This document shows positions 1 to 6,232 of a stretch of 15,692 nucleotides of DNA, piece by piece (within the stretch, counting starts at the first letter, position 1; each line of letters opens with the position of its first letter). The translations under genes were made by a program, and so were the position numbers. The notes beneath the pieces are model-generated. The model saw only the letters and a list, made by a program, of their open reading frames with translations, was not told the origin of the DNA and did not search any database. Source of the DNA: a bacterium (GTDB lineage Bacteria > B130-G9); contig DATLAJ010000044.1 of assembly GCA_035527515.1 (NCBI GenBank), positions 1-15,692 of the forward strand, read 5' to 3'.

Positions 1-84
1 GGGCACGAGGACGCATTGTGCAGATTAACAAGAGGTTATTTCACGTAATACAGATGTTGTTATTTAACGTTTCACACAACTGTA

Positions 85-105
85 GGGGCGGCTCGTGAAC
101 CGCCC
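85..105. repeat. Short palindromic intergenic repeat, copy 1
   Basis: GGGCGG (86-91) and CCGCCC (100-105) are perfect inverted arms around an 8-nt centre, giving a GC-rich hairpin directly upstream of the ribosome binding site of the Cys-rich peptide gene. A second copy with 17 of 21 identical positions lies at 573-593 in the same orientation. Short palindromes of this kind are common dispersed intergenic repeats in bacterial genomes. Its role is unknown; it would lie in the 5' UTR if transcription starts further left. Confidence 0.6.
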
Positions 106-127
106 AGAAACAATGGAGGGATTTTTG

Positions 128-397
128 ATGAAAGAGAAGGAGATCGACAAGATCGCACAGGCAATCGCGGCGAAGCTCGGCGAAGCAGGCGGGCCGGTCG
201 TCCTGGGCTGCGGCGACGCCAGCAGCTCCCAGAACTACAACTGCGACACCGGCAGCTACAGCTGCAGCTATTACGAGTGCGGAGGAGCAGGAGAGTTTAC
301 GTGCGCTCGGTCCTTCGGGTGCAGCATGGACTTCGACTGCTACACCGACTTCGATTGTTCCACCAGCTTCGGCTGCCCCACGCGCTACAATGAATGA
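128..397 (+). CDS. Cys-rich small peptide with aromatic-x-Cys repeats (possible RiPP precursor)
   Basis: This is an 89-residue ORF. The ATG at 128 is chosen because GGAGGG at 115-120 lies 7 nt upstream; an earlier in-frame ATG at 95 has no such site. Residues 1-22 form a charged, helix-prone segment ending in Gly-Gly (KEIDKIAQAIAAKLGEAGG). The remainder holds nine Cys (28, 39, 46, 51, 59, 65, 71, 77, 83). Eight of them are preceded two positions earlier by Tyr or Phe: Y37, Y44, Y49, F57, F63, F69, F75, F81. The last five Cys are exactly six residues apart (C-x3-F-[G/D]). A leader-like helix followed by regularly spaced Cys resembles precursors of radical-SAM thioether RiPPs (ranthipeptides), but the Gly-Gly site lacks the usual hydrophobic residues at -4/-7 and no maturase is in the window. 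A metal-binding or disulfide-rich structural peptide is an alternative. The next ORF starts 14 nt downstream with its own ribosome binding site. Confidence 0.7.
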   Translation: MKEKEIDKIAQAIAAKLGEAGGPVVLGCGDASSSQNYNCDTGSYSCSYYECGGAGEFTCARSFGCSMDFDCYTDFDCSTSFGCPTRYNE

Positions 398-411
398 ATA
401 GGAGGCCACCA

Positions 412-552
412 ATGAGAAGCACAACGGCGATGCGCGCAGCCCTCGCGGCGCTCAGCCTGGCGCTGCTGGCTCCGGGGGCCTTTGCCGCGACCGTTGGCGT
501 CGTTACAACAGGCGCGTCAAGCGACACCGTGCTGATCCATGACGAGAACTGA
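412..552 (+). CDS. 46-residue secreted-peptide-like ORF, possibly a truncated gene
   Basis: The ATG at 412 follows GGAGG (401-405) by 6 nt, so this short ORF has a proper ribosome binding site. The product begins MRSTTAMRAALAALSLALLAPGAFA, written here as a Sec-type signal: Arg2 and Arg8 precede a hydrophobic stretch (about residues 9-19) and a candidate A-F-A cleavage site near residue 25. Only about 21 residues follow (starting ATVGVVTTGAS) before a TGA at 550. Either it is a genuine tiny secreted peptide co-transcribed with the Cys-rich gene, or it is the 5' stub of a larger exported protein lost when the repeat-rich sequence at 553-860 arrived. No continuation was recognised in the downstream sequence. 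I favour the stub, without proof. Confidence 0.5.
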   Translation: MRSTTAMRAALAALSLALLAPGAFAATVGVVTTGASSDTVLIHDEN

Positions 553-572
553 TACGGCTTGGGCAACGCAAG

Positions 573-593
573 GGGGCGATGCGTGAACCGCCA
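573..593. repeat. Short palindromic intergenic repeat, copy 2 (degenerate)
   Basis: This stretch matches 85-105 at 17 of 21 positions, sharing GGGGCG, CGTGAACCGCC and differing in the centre and last base. The left arm has decayed, so the hairpin is weaker than in copy 1. With copy 1 it brackets the Cys-rich gene and the 46-residue ORF in direct orientation, about 488 bp apart. Confidence 0.5.
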
Positions 594-682
594 CAGGGCG
601 CGATTCTGGATTGCACGTGGACTCTGGCTGCGAGCTCGGCCGTGTTTCAACGCGGCCATATAGATGGCTCTGATTGTCTTAA

Positions 683-810
683 CACCCGAATTCATTCGGG
701 TGGTTTTCGGAATGCGGGTCCCCTCCTCTTCCCTGCCAGGATGTCCATCTGGAGGGAAAGGACGAGGAGGGCGGTCGTGTGCCGCAGGTCGCCCCGAATG
801 AATTCGGGGC
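683..810. repeat. 128-bp nested palindrome of REP/BIME type
   Basis: At each end sits a perfect hairpin: 683-702 (CACCCGAAT, TC, ATTCGGGTG) and 791-810 (GCCCCGAAT, GA, ATTCGGGGC). The second is the reverse complement of the first at 18 of 20 positions. An inner imperfect palindrome at 721-771 (CCCTCCTC, TTCCCT, CCA, GATG against CATC, TGG, AGGGAA, GAGGAGGG) has the same centre, near 746. The whole unit can therefore fold as one long stem or as separate hairpins. Two REP hairpins in opposite orientation around a spacer is the BIME arrangement. REP families are known to be spread by REP-associated tyrosine transposases; none is encoded here. ORFs crossing this unit are by-products of the palindrome. 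Confidence 0.75.
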
Positions 811-833
811 TTACGATCATGATAGCCTTCTGG

Positions 834-860
834 CATCGCCTCGACTGAAGTCGGGCGATG
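834..860. repeat. REP-like hairpin abutting the methyltransferase remnant
   Basis: CATCGCC (834-840) pairs with GGCGATG (854-860), and CGACT (842-846) with AGTCG (849-853), leaving one bulged T and a GA loop. The GA centre is the same as in the hairpin at 791-810, so they are probably related. Its last three bases are the ATG that opens the methyltransferase ORF, so that start codon derives from the repeat rather than from the original gene. Confidence 0.65.
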
Positions 861-1361
861 AGGCATTGTCTAGCTCGTGGGTGTCGCAGATCGCAACCAG
901 GCCTGCACGTTACGGTCCTGGACATCGACCCCGATGCGATAGAGATCGCTAAGCGTCGGATCGCCGATGCGGAGCTTGAAAACAGGATCGACACGGTTGT
1001 AGCCGATGCGGGGGACATGCCGTTTGCGGACAAGTCGTTTGAGTTGGTTGTGAGTCGCGGGTCCTTCCCGTTCTGGGAGGACAAGGTCGGCGGATTTCGG
1101 GAGGTCTATCGCGTGCTCAAGCCAGGGGGCATCGGCTTCATCGGCGGGGGGTTCGGTCGAATGCTGCCCGTGGCCCAGCGCTCAGAGGTTATCCACGCCC
1201 TTCGGAAGAGGGTTCCGGGCCTCGACGTTGGGCACGTCCCGAGGCTGAAGCTGGCGAAAATACTGCACGAGGCGGGCATAGAGGACTACGCTATCCTTCG
1301 CGATGCGCCTCGTCATCTGACCTGCCCCTGCCAGATATGGGTCGAGATACATAAGCCGTAG
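858..1361 (+). pseudogene. 5'-truncated class I SAM-dependent methyltransferase
   Basis: This is a 167-residue open frame ending at 1361. From about residue 13 it reads as the second half of a class I methyltransferase: the acidic strand VTVLDID (18-24), VADAGDMPFADKSFELVVS split over 48-66 (motif II region), and REVYRVLKPGG (81-91, motif III region), then a C-terminal lobe ending CQIWVEIHKP. The glycine-rich motif I that binds SAM (D-x-G-x-G-x-G) should lie 20-30 residues before the acidic strand. It is absent, because upstream lies only the REP hairpin whose last bases supply the ATG. No Shine-Dalgarno site precedes that ATG. I read it as a gene decapitated by repeat insertion or deletion, probably inactive. 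The frame remains intact for over 500 bp, so the loss may be recent. The substrate cannot be told. Confidence 0.75.
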
Positions 1362-1530
1362 TTTTTGAGTCTCAAGTTCGGGCCGCCAAGATCCCGATCC
1401 TATGCTTCAGGTTGTCGTTTGCACGTTCGGCCTTTCAGTTCGCAGCAGTCCGCCGAGTCTTCGCCGCGCCGGACTCCAAAAGGTTACTCGCACCTTGGAC
1501 CATTCTGATTTTTCGGGACTGATGCGGGAA

Positions 1531-1559
1531 TTGACAAATCAGTGGCTTAGGACTATTTT
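1531..1559 (+). promoter_or_regulatory. Sigma70-like promoter for the bifunctional nuclease/cyclase unit
   Basis: A perfect -35 TTGACA (1531-1536) and a -10 TATTTT (1554-1559) are separated by exactly 17 bp. Transcription would begin near 1566, about 38 nt before the start codon at 1604. The rest of the interval 1362-1603 holds nothing else I can recognise. Confidence 0.65.
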
Positions 1560-1603
1560 TGGTTTTGGAGCTATTGGGCTCGGATTTCATTAAAGAGGTG
1601 AAG

Positions 1604-2089
1604 ATGGTGATCGAGTTTAGGCCAAGGAAAGTAGCGCTTGATCCGGTAACACAAAGTCCTATCGTGCTCCTCGTCGATCTTCAGGACAGAAAGATGATCC
1701 CTATCTGGCTGGGACACGCTGAGGCGAATGCGATCTTCGTCGCGATGGAGCACATCCAGGCGCCTCGCCCGATGACCCACGACCTAATGAAGAACGCGTT
1801 GGGCGAACTGGGTGCAACGCTTCTCAGGATCGAGATTAACGATCTGAAGGACAGCACCTACTACGCGACCATGTATTTGAAGTGCAGAAAGACCGTTATC
1901 GGCATCGATTCGCGCCCTAGTGATGCGATTGCTCTGGCCTTGAGATTTGCTGCGCCGATTTACGTGACAGAAGAGGTGCTTTCCAAGACCACGGTTGTCG
2001 ATCTGACACAGGAGATCAAGGAGGGCGACAGATTGCTGGAGATACTCAAGAGCTTGGAGCCAGATGACTTCGGCAAGTACAAGATGTAG
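1604..2089 (+). CDS. Bifunctional nuclease family protein (BFN/DUF151)
   Basis: 161 residues, the size of a single BFN domain. The ATG at 1604 is preferred because AGAGG (1594-1598) lies 5 nt upstream; the frame is open back to 1559 but without a better start. Family hallmarks are VLLVDLQDRKMIPIWLGHAE (19-40 region), an RPMTHDLM segment (55-62), and DSRPSDAIALALRFAAPIYV (102-120), the most conserved part of the family. Plant members were described as having DNase and RNase activity; the bacterial role is uncertain and may concern stress or regulation. It is the first gene after the promoter at 1531 and lies 18 nt before the cyclase gene, so the two are probably co-transcribed. The family call is secure; nuclease activity is inferred from the family only. 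Confidence 0.9.
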   Translation: MVIEFRPRKVALDPVTQSPIVLLVDLQDRKMIPIWLGHAEANAIFVAMEHIQAPRPMTHDLMKNALGELGATLLRIEINDLKDSTYYATMYLKCRKTVIGIDSRPSDAIALALRFAAPIYVTEEVLSKTTVVDLTQEIKEGDRLLEILKSLEPDDFGKYKM

Positions 2090-2107
2090 TCATCAAGCGA
2101 GGGTAAA

Positions 2108-3853
2108 GTGTCTTGGGAAGCAGCTAATCCAGAGCCGGGCAGTCCGCCTTCGGCCCAACTCGTCATAATCGAGCCGGGCACTGCCAGGACGAAGCTCCCT
2201 CTGGCAACTGGCTCCAACCTTATAGGCCGTCGTGTTGAGAGCAACTCGATAGATGTGACTATTCGTCTTTCTGGTTCAAATGTCTCCCGGCGCCACGCCG
2301 AACTAAAGGTCGATCCCGACGGACGTTGCGAACTCGTGGACCTCGACAGCCAAAACGGCACCTATGTGAACGGTCTGCGAGTCAATACTTCAGCCCTTGA
2401 ATCGGGAGATGTGGTCGCAATCGGCAACTACAAGCTGATGTTCGTTGTCTCTAGCGGCGCCTCGGCCGAGGCCAGTGGTTTGGAGGGTCAGCGAGCAGCT
2501 GGGCCCTACCAGCCGCCGACACATGGCATCGAGAAGGCCACTACCGTTGTTGAGTTGGCCGACTACGCGTCTTCGCTGGACATGGGCACGACGATTCTGC
2601 GGCCCGTCGAGGACGTTATGGCTCCGATCGTTGGAGACACGCCGATCGAGGCCGCAGAGAAGATCATCGAGGACTCGGCCCGGATATCGCAAATAACTAG
2701 GAAAACGCACATGCTCTCCATACTATATCAGGCCAGCAGGGCGCTGATATCCGCGACGTCGTTGAATGACTTGCTCGATAAGGTGATGGACTTGGTGTTC
2801 GAGAAGGTGAAAGCCGAGCGCGGGGTCATGATACTTGTGGATGGTGGGACGGGCGAATGGACGACGGAGAAGGTCAGATATAGTAACGGTGTCAAGGTTG
2901 ACGAGAAGATCGTGCTGAGCAAGAGTATCGCCGGCATGGCGCTAAGGGAGAAGAAGTCCGTTCTGATCAATGACGCCCTACTCGATCCTGGCCTTATGAA
3001 ACAGGAGAGTGTCAAACTGCTCGGGATAAGGTCCGCTATGTGTGTTCCGCTCACACACCTCGACACCGTGCTTGGGCTCATATATCTGGACACATCAGCG
3101 GACTCGGACCACTTCACGCAGGACGACCTCGACATCATCACTGCACTTGGCAACCACGCCGCGATAGCTATCAACCAGGCCCAACTCAACGACAGGATCG
3201 GGCAACAAGACGCCTTCCGCCGCAAAATGGAGAGATACCACTCTCCAGCCGTCATCGACAGAATACTGCAAAGACCCGAGGACGTGCTCGACGTTCACGA
3301 AGCTGAGGTGACAGTTCTCTTCGCGGACATCACCGACTTCACCGTCTTCTGCGAGAGGCACAGGCCCGAGATCGTCCGCAACATGCTAAACGAATACTTC
3401 GGCGAGATGACGGATGTGATATTCAAGCATGAGGGAACGCTTGACAAGTACATCGCTGACGAGATACTCGCCGTTTTCGGGGTGCCATTCGCTCACTCAA
3501 ATGACCCAGAACGGGCTCTTATGACAGCGCTGGAGATGCAGGAGGCTCTCGAGCGGCTCAACAGCAGAAGGTCTCCGGAGATGCAATTTCGTGTCAAGAT
3601 CGGAATAAATACCGGCCTTGTGCTTGTAGGCGACATTGGCTGTATGAGGAGAATGGACTACACGGTCTTGGGAGACCCGGTCAACACGGCCAAGAGAATC
3701 GAGACGTCAGCTCTGCCAAACCAGATACTTGTCGGCCCGTCCACCTACGAGCGCGTCTCCGATGATAAGTTCAGGCTTCTCCCAAGAAAAGCAATACAAC
3801 TAAAGGGCAAGTCCGAGCCCATCCAGCTTTACGAGCTGGAGGGAATTGCCTAG
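2108..3853 (+). CDS. FHA-GAF-class III adenylate/guanylate cyclase
   Basis: 581 residues from a GTG at 2108, preceded by GAGGG (2099-2103). No transmembrane segment is seen, so it is likely cytosolic. An FHA domain (about 18-115) carries G40-R41, S60-R-R-H63, N83-G-T85 and N88, the residues that read phosphothreonine. A GAF domain (about 200-360) follows, then a class III cyclase domain (398-578). Cyclase residues seen are the metal Asp D407 (FADITDF) and D451 (ADEILAVFG), K447, T519 in DYTVLG, and N526/R530 in NTAKR. A Lys/Thr pair at the base-selecting positions is typical of the class IIIb adenylate cyclases, some of which respond to bicarbonate, so cAMP is the likely product. The architecture suggests a cyclase tuned by a small ligand (GAF) and by Ser/Thr kinase signalling (FHA). 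No kinase lies in the window. It follows the DUF151 gene by 18 nt. Confidence 0.93.
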   Translation: MSWEAANPEPGSPPSAQLVIIEPGTARTKLPLATGSNLIGRRVESNSIDVTIRLSGSNVSRRHAELKVDPDGRCELVDLDSQNGTYVNGLRVNTSALESGDVVAIGNYKLMFVVSSGASAEASGLEGQRAAGPYQPPTHGIEKATTVVELADYASSLDMGTTILRPVEDVMAPIVGDTPIEAAEKIIEDSARISQITRKTHMLSILYQASRALISATSLNDLLDKVMDLVFEKVKAERGVMILVDGGTGEWTTEKVRYSNGVKVDEKIVLSKSIAGMALREKKSVLINDALLDPGLMKQESVKLLGIRSAMCVPLTHLDTVLGLIYLDTSADSDHFTQDDLDIITALGNHAAIAINQAQLNDRIGQQDAFRRKMERYHSPAVIDRILQRPEDVLDVHEAEVTVLFADITDFTVFCERHRPEIVRNMLNEYFGEMTDVIFKHEGTLDKYIADEILAVFGVPFAHSNDPERALMTALEMQEALERLNSRRSPEMQFRVKIGINTGLVLVGDIGCMRRMDYTVLGDPVNTAKRIETSALPNQILVGPSTYERVSDDKFRLLPRKAIQLKGKSEPIQLYELEGIA

Positions 3854-3951
3854 CCACTTGTCGCCACGAATGCGGTATAGGATGTTGCGCTGGCGACGTG
3901 GCCGGCTCTCGATTGGGGGCATCGGGACTCCGTCAGGAGGTTTCATTGCTC

Positions 3952-3993
3952 CTACGAGGCAACGGCCTCTATAACTTGCAGGCGGCCTCGTAG
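3952..3993. repeat. Stem-loop in the cyclase/amidase intergenic region
   Basis: CTACGAGGC (3952-3960) and GCCTCGTAG (3985-3993) are perfect 9-nt inverted arms, with an inner pairing GCCT (3965-3968) to AGGC (3980-3983). There is no U-run after it, so it is not a classical intrinsic terminator. It may be a rho-associated structure, an mRNA end stabiliser or a dispersed repeat. The remainder of the 302-bp gap (3854-4155) holds the promoter at 4044-4072 and nothing else recognised. Confidence 0.5.
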
Positions 3994-4043
3994 TTGAAGG
4001 CAAGTATCATCCTTTGATGCGCAGCTCGGCAGTCTGACAATTA

Positions 4044-4072
4044 TTGATAAGCATGAGGCGCAAGTGTAGGAT
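4044..4072 (+). promoter_or_regulatory. Sigma70-like promoter for the amidase-murI unit
   Basis: TTGATA (4044-4049) and TAGGAT (4067-4072) are separated by 17 bp. Each box has four or more consensus bases. The predicted transcription start near 4079 gives a leader of about 75 nt to the chosen GTG start at 4156. Confidence 0.5.
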
Positions 4073-4155
4073 GCTGCTCGGTTGATTTTTGGGGCTGGCG
4101 TCGCCAGATGATCTAAGTGGAATGTAATTTCATGCAATCGATAGGGGATGTTTCT

Positions 4156-5418
4156 GTGGCCAGATTGGGGAATGGACTTGCGGTTGGTTTTTTTCTTTCG
4201 TTGCTGCTTGGACTTGCAGTCGCGGCGGGCCAGTTTCAGCAGGTGGAAGTCGAGCGTGTGCATGCTAACGGCTATCAGATGGTTGACCTCAGCGTCCTGA
4301 CGAGGTCGCTTGGACTTGACGGGATATGGAACGCCCTCGGCAGAAAAGTTATCGTCGCTAACGAGGACAAGTTCCTGGTTCTGTTCGTTGGTAGCAACCG
4401 CGTCGCTCTTAAAGATAAGATCGTGAGGCTTTCCACGTCGCCGTCGATAGTGAACGGCGCGATGCTCGTTCCGGTCGATTTCATCACCGAGGCGCTTAGT
4501 AGCATTATGGACAAGAAGGTTTCTTATGAGGTCGTGGAGGACAAGGTCGTCATATTTGACAAACGCATGGGGATAACGCGGCCGATCGAACCGGGACCGC
4601 CCACGTATCGAGAGATCGGTCAGCTTCAGGAAGACCTAATCCAGGATAGGCTTGCGACTGGGGCGACCGAGGCAGCGCTGACGAACAGCTCGCCACTTAG
4701 TTTCAGGGATGCTGCTATCGACGTGGTTGTCATCGACCCTGGTCATGGGAGACAGGCCGCTGGGGATTCGGGCCCGACAGGACTTCTGGAGAAAGAGGTT
4801 ACGCTCAAGCTTGCAATGCGGATGAAGAAACTACTCGAGAGACAGATGGGTATTCGGGTCGTGCTGACGCGGGATGCCGACATTGACTTGTCGCTTGAGC
4901 GTAGGACTGCGCTGGCTAACAACGAGAAGGCCGGCCTTTTCCTCAGTCTTCACGCCAGCGGCTCGCTTGATAGGGATTTGAGCGGGTTCAGGGCGTTCGT
5001 CGCCAACGTTGAGGCCTCGGATGAGCAGACTGCCAAGGTAGTAACTAAAGAGAACAAGGTCATAGCTACTGAGCCCGGCAACGAAGCCCAGAAGCCCGAG
5101 GAATACGCGACGATGCTGTGGGACTTATCTGACAATGAGTACTTCCGCGAGAGCCTCGCGGTTGCCAAAGAGATACTCACCGCATGTAAAAGAGCGGAAA
5201 TTGACGTGGCATCAAGAGAGCCGGGCCAGGGGCCGTTTATCGTTCTGATCGGCGCCTCTATGCCGGCTGTTTTGCTCGAGGTTGGCTACCCGAGCAATCC
5301 GACGGACGAACAGCTTCTCAAGCAGGACAAATACTTGGACAAGCTGGCCGGCGCGGTCTGCGAGGGCATTGCCAAGGCCAAGGCTCAGGTCGCGGTGCAG
5401 ACTCGGGAGAACCGCTGA
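4156..5418 (+). CDS. Secreted N-acetylmuramoyl-L-alanine amidase (Amidase_3) with stalk domain
   Basis: The GTG at 4156 is chosen because AGGGGA (4143-4148) lies 7 nt upstream and it leaves a clean signal peptide (LAVGFFLSLLLGLAVAA core). Longer starts at 4117 or 4132 only add an unlikely N-terminus. Product is 420 residues. After the signal comes a domain of about 100 residues (about 30-137) resembling the copper amine oxidase N-terminal-like domain often found as a wall-binding or stalk module. The catalytic Amidase_3 domain (about 188-410) has the zinc ligands H197 (VVVIDPGHG), E212 (LLEKEV) and H266 (FLSLHASG), and the catalytic E375 (VLLEVGYPSN). It cleaves the bond between N-acetylmuramic acid and the L-Ala of the stem peptide, in the periplasm or wall, for cell separation or turnover. 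It is coupled to murI 1 nt downstream. Confidence 0.93.
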   Translation: MARLGNGLAVGFFLSLLLGLAVAAGQFQQVEVERVHANGYQMVDLSVLTRSLGLDGIWNALGRKVIVANEDKFLVLFVGSNRVALKDKIVRLSTSPSIVNGAMLVPVDFITEALSSIMDKKVSYEVVEDKVVIFDKRMGITRPIEPGPPTYREIGQLQEDLIQDRLATGATEAALTNSSPLSFRDAAIDVVVIDPGHGRQAAGDSGPTGLLEKEVTLKLAMRMKKLLERQMGIRVVLTRDADIDLSLERRTALANNEKAGLFLSLHASGSLDRDLSGFRAFVANVEASDEQTAKVVTKENKVIATEPGNEAQKPEEYATMLWDLSDNEYFRESLAVAKEILTACKRAEIDVASREPGQGPFIVLIGASMPAVLLEVGYPSNPTDEQLLKQDKYLDKLAGAVCEGIAKAKAQVAVQTRENR

Positions 5419-5419
5419 T

Positions 5420-6232
5420 TTGCCAGGGCGCTCTTCTCCGGTTGGTGTGTTTGATTCCGGCGTTGGTGGCCTATCGGTCATCAAGGCCCTAATGGAGCGC
5501 CTGCCACACGAGGATTACATCTATATCGGCGATACAGCCCGACTGCCCTATGGGACCAAGACCAAGAGCACAATCGCACGCTTCTCCATTGAAAACGCAG
5601 AGTTTCTGCTCAGCAAGGGAGTCAAGCTGGTTGTCGTGGCATGCAACTCCGCATCCGCGACAGCGCTCGATGCCTTGCGCGCGAGGTTTGATGTTCCCAT
5701 AATCGGCGTCATCAAGCCGGGGGCCGATGCGGCAGTAGAATCCACAACGTCTGGCTCTATCGGCGTCATCGGAACGGAGGCGACTATCAACAGCGGGTGT
5801 TACGAGCACGAGATACTCAGGCTGCGTCCAGGCGCACGCGTGCTCGGAAAGCCCTGTCCGCTCTTTGTTCCGCTGGTGGAGGAGAGCTGGCTGGACGATC
5901 CGATAACACATCAAGTCGCCGAACGGTATCTTGCTGTCTTTCGTGCGACTCGCGTGGATGTTCTGATCCTCGGCTGCACGCACTATCCGCTGCTTGCGGG
6001 CGTTATCGCCGATGTTGTCGGCCCAGGGACGGCGATCGTCGATTCCGCCTCGACAGTGGCCGGGGCCGTTGAACGGCTGCTCATCAAAATGAACCTCGCC
6101 AACGACTCCGACTCGCCCGGCACCCACAAGTTCTACGTGACTGATCTGCCAGCCAAGATCAAACGCATCGGCAGAATGTTCCTGGGCATTGACGATCTTT
6201 CGATCGAACTGGTGCGACTCGGGGCTAGCTAG
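5420..6232 (+). CDS. murI: Glutamate racemase MurI
   Basis: 270 residues, normal for the family. The start is a TTG at 5420 with GGGAGA (5405-5410) 9 nt before it and the amidase stop ending at 5418. Any later start would remove the first strand carrying the catalytic Asp. Motifs seen are PVGVFDSGVGGLSV (D12, S13), YIGDTARLPYG, VVACNSASA with catalytic C75, and ILGCTHYPLL with the second catalytic C186 and H188. The enzyme converts L- to D-glutamate for the peptidoglycan stem peptide by two-base Cys chemistry in the cytosol. Position 1 nt after the amidase gene implies translational coupling in a cell-wall operon. Its last 8 nt overlap the 3' end of the convergent sugar kinase gene. Confidence 0.96.
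   Translation: MPGRSSPVGVFDSGVGGLSVIKALMERLPHEDYIYIGDTARLPYGTKTKSTIARFSIENAEFLLSKGVKLVVVACNSASATALDALRARFDVPIIGVIKPGADAAVESTTSGSIGVIGTEATINSGCYEHEILRLRPGARVLGKPCPLFVPLVEESWLDDPITHQVAERYLAVFRATRVDVLILGCTHYPLLAGVIADVVGPGTAIVDSASTVAGAVERLLIKMNLANDSDSPGTHKFYVTDLPAKIKRIGRMFLGIDDLSIELVRLGAS

Noticed and set aside
1-10. Opening bases GGGCACGAGG resemble a cDNA-library linker
   Set aside because: The match is about nine bases at an arbitrary window edge and the rest is genomic bacterial sequence, so it is most likely coincidence.
128-193. Double-glycine bacteriocin leader in the Cys-rich peptide
   Set aside because: Gly21-Gly22 is present, but the residues at -4 and -7 are Glu and Lys rather than hydrophobic, so a classical C39-peptidase leader is not supported. 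It remains only a possible cleavage site.
579-1084. ORFs on both strands across 579-848 and 692-1084
   Set aside because: They run through the 128-bp palindrome, which gives open frames on both strands, and their translations show no domain or ribosome binding site.
1402-1593. 63-residue plus-strand ORF upstream of the DUF151 gene
   Set aside because: No ribosome binding site or recognisable product, and it overlaps the strong promoter at 1531-1559.
5489-6127. 212-residue minus-strand ORF opposite murI
   Set aside because: Its translation is a Cys/Arg-rich shadow of the well-supported murI frame.
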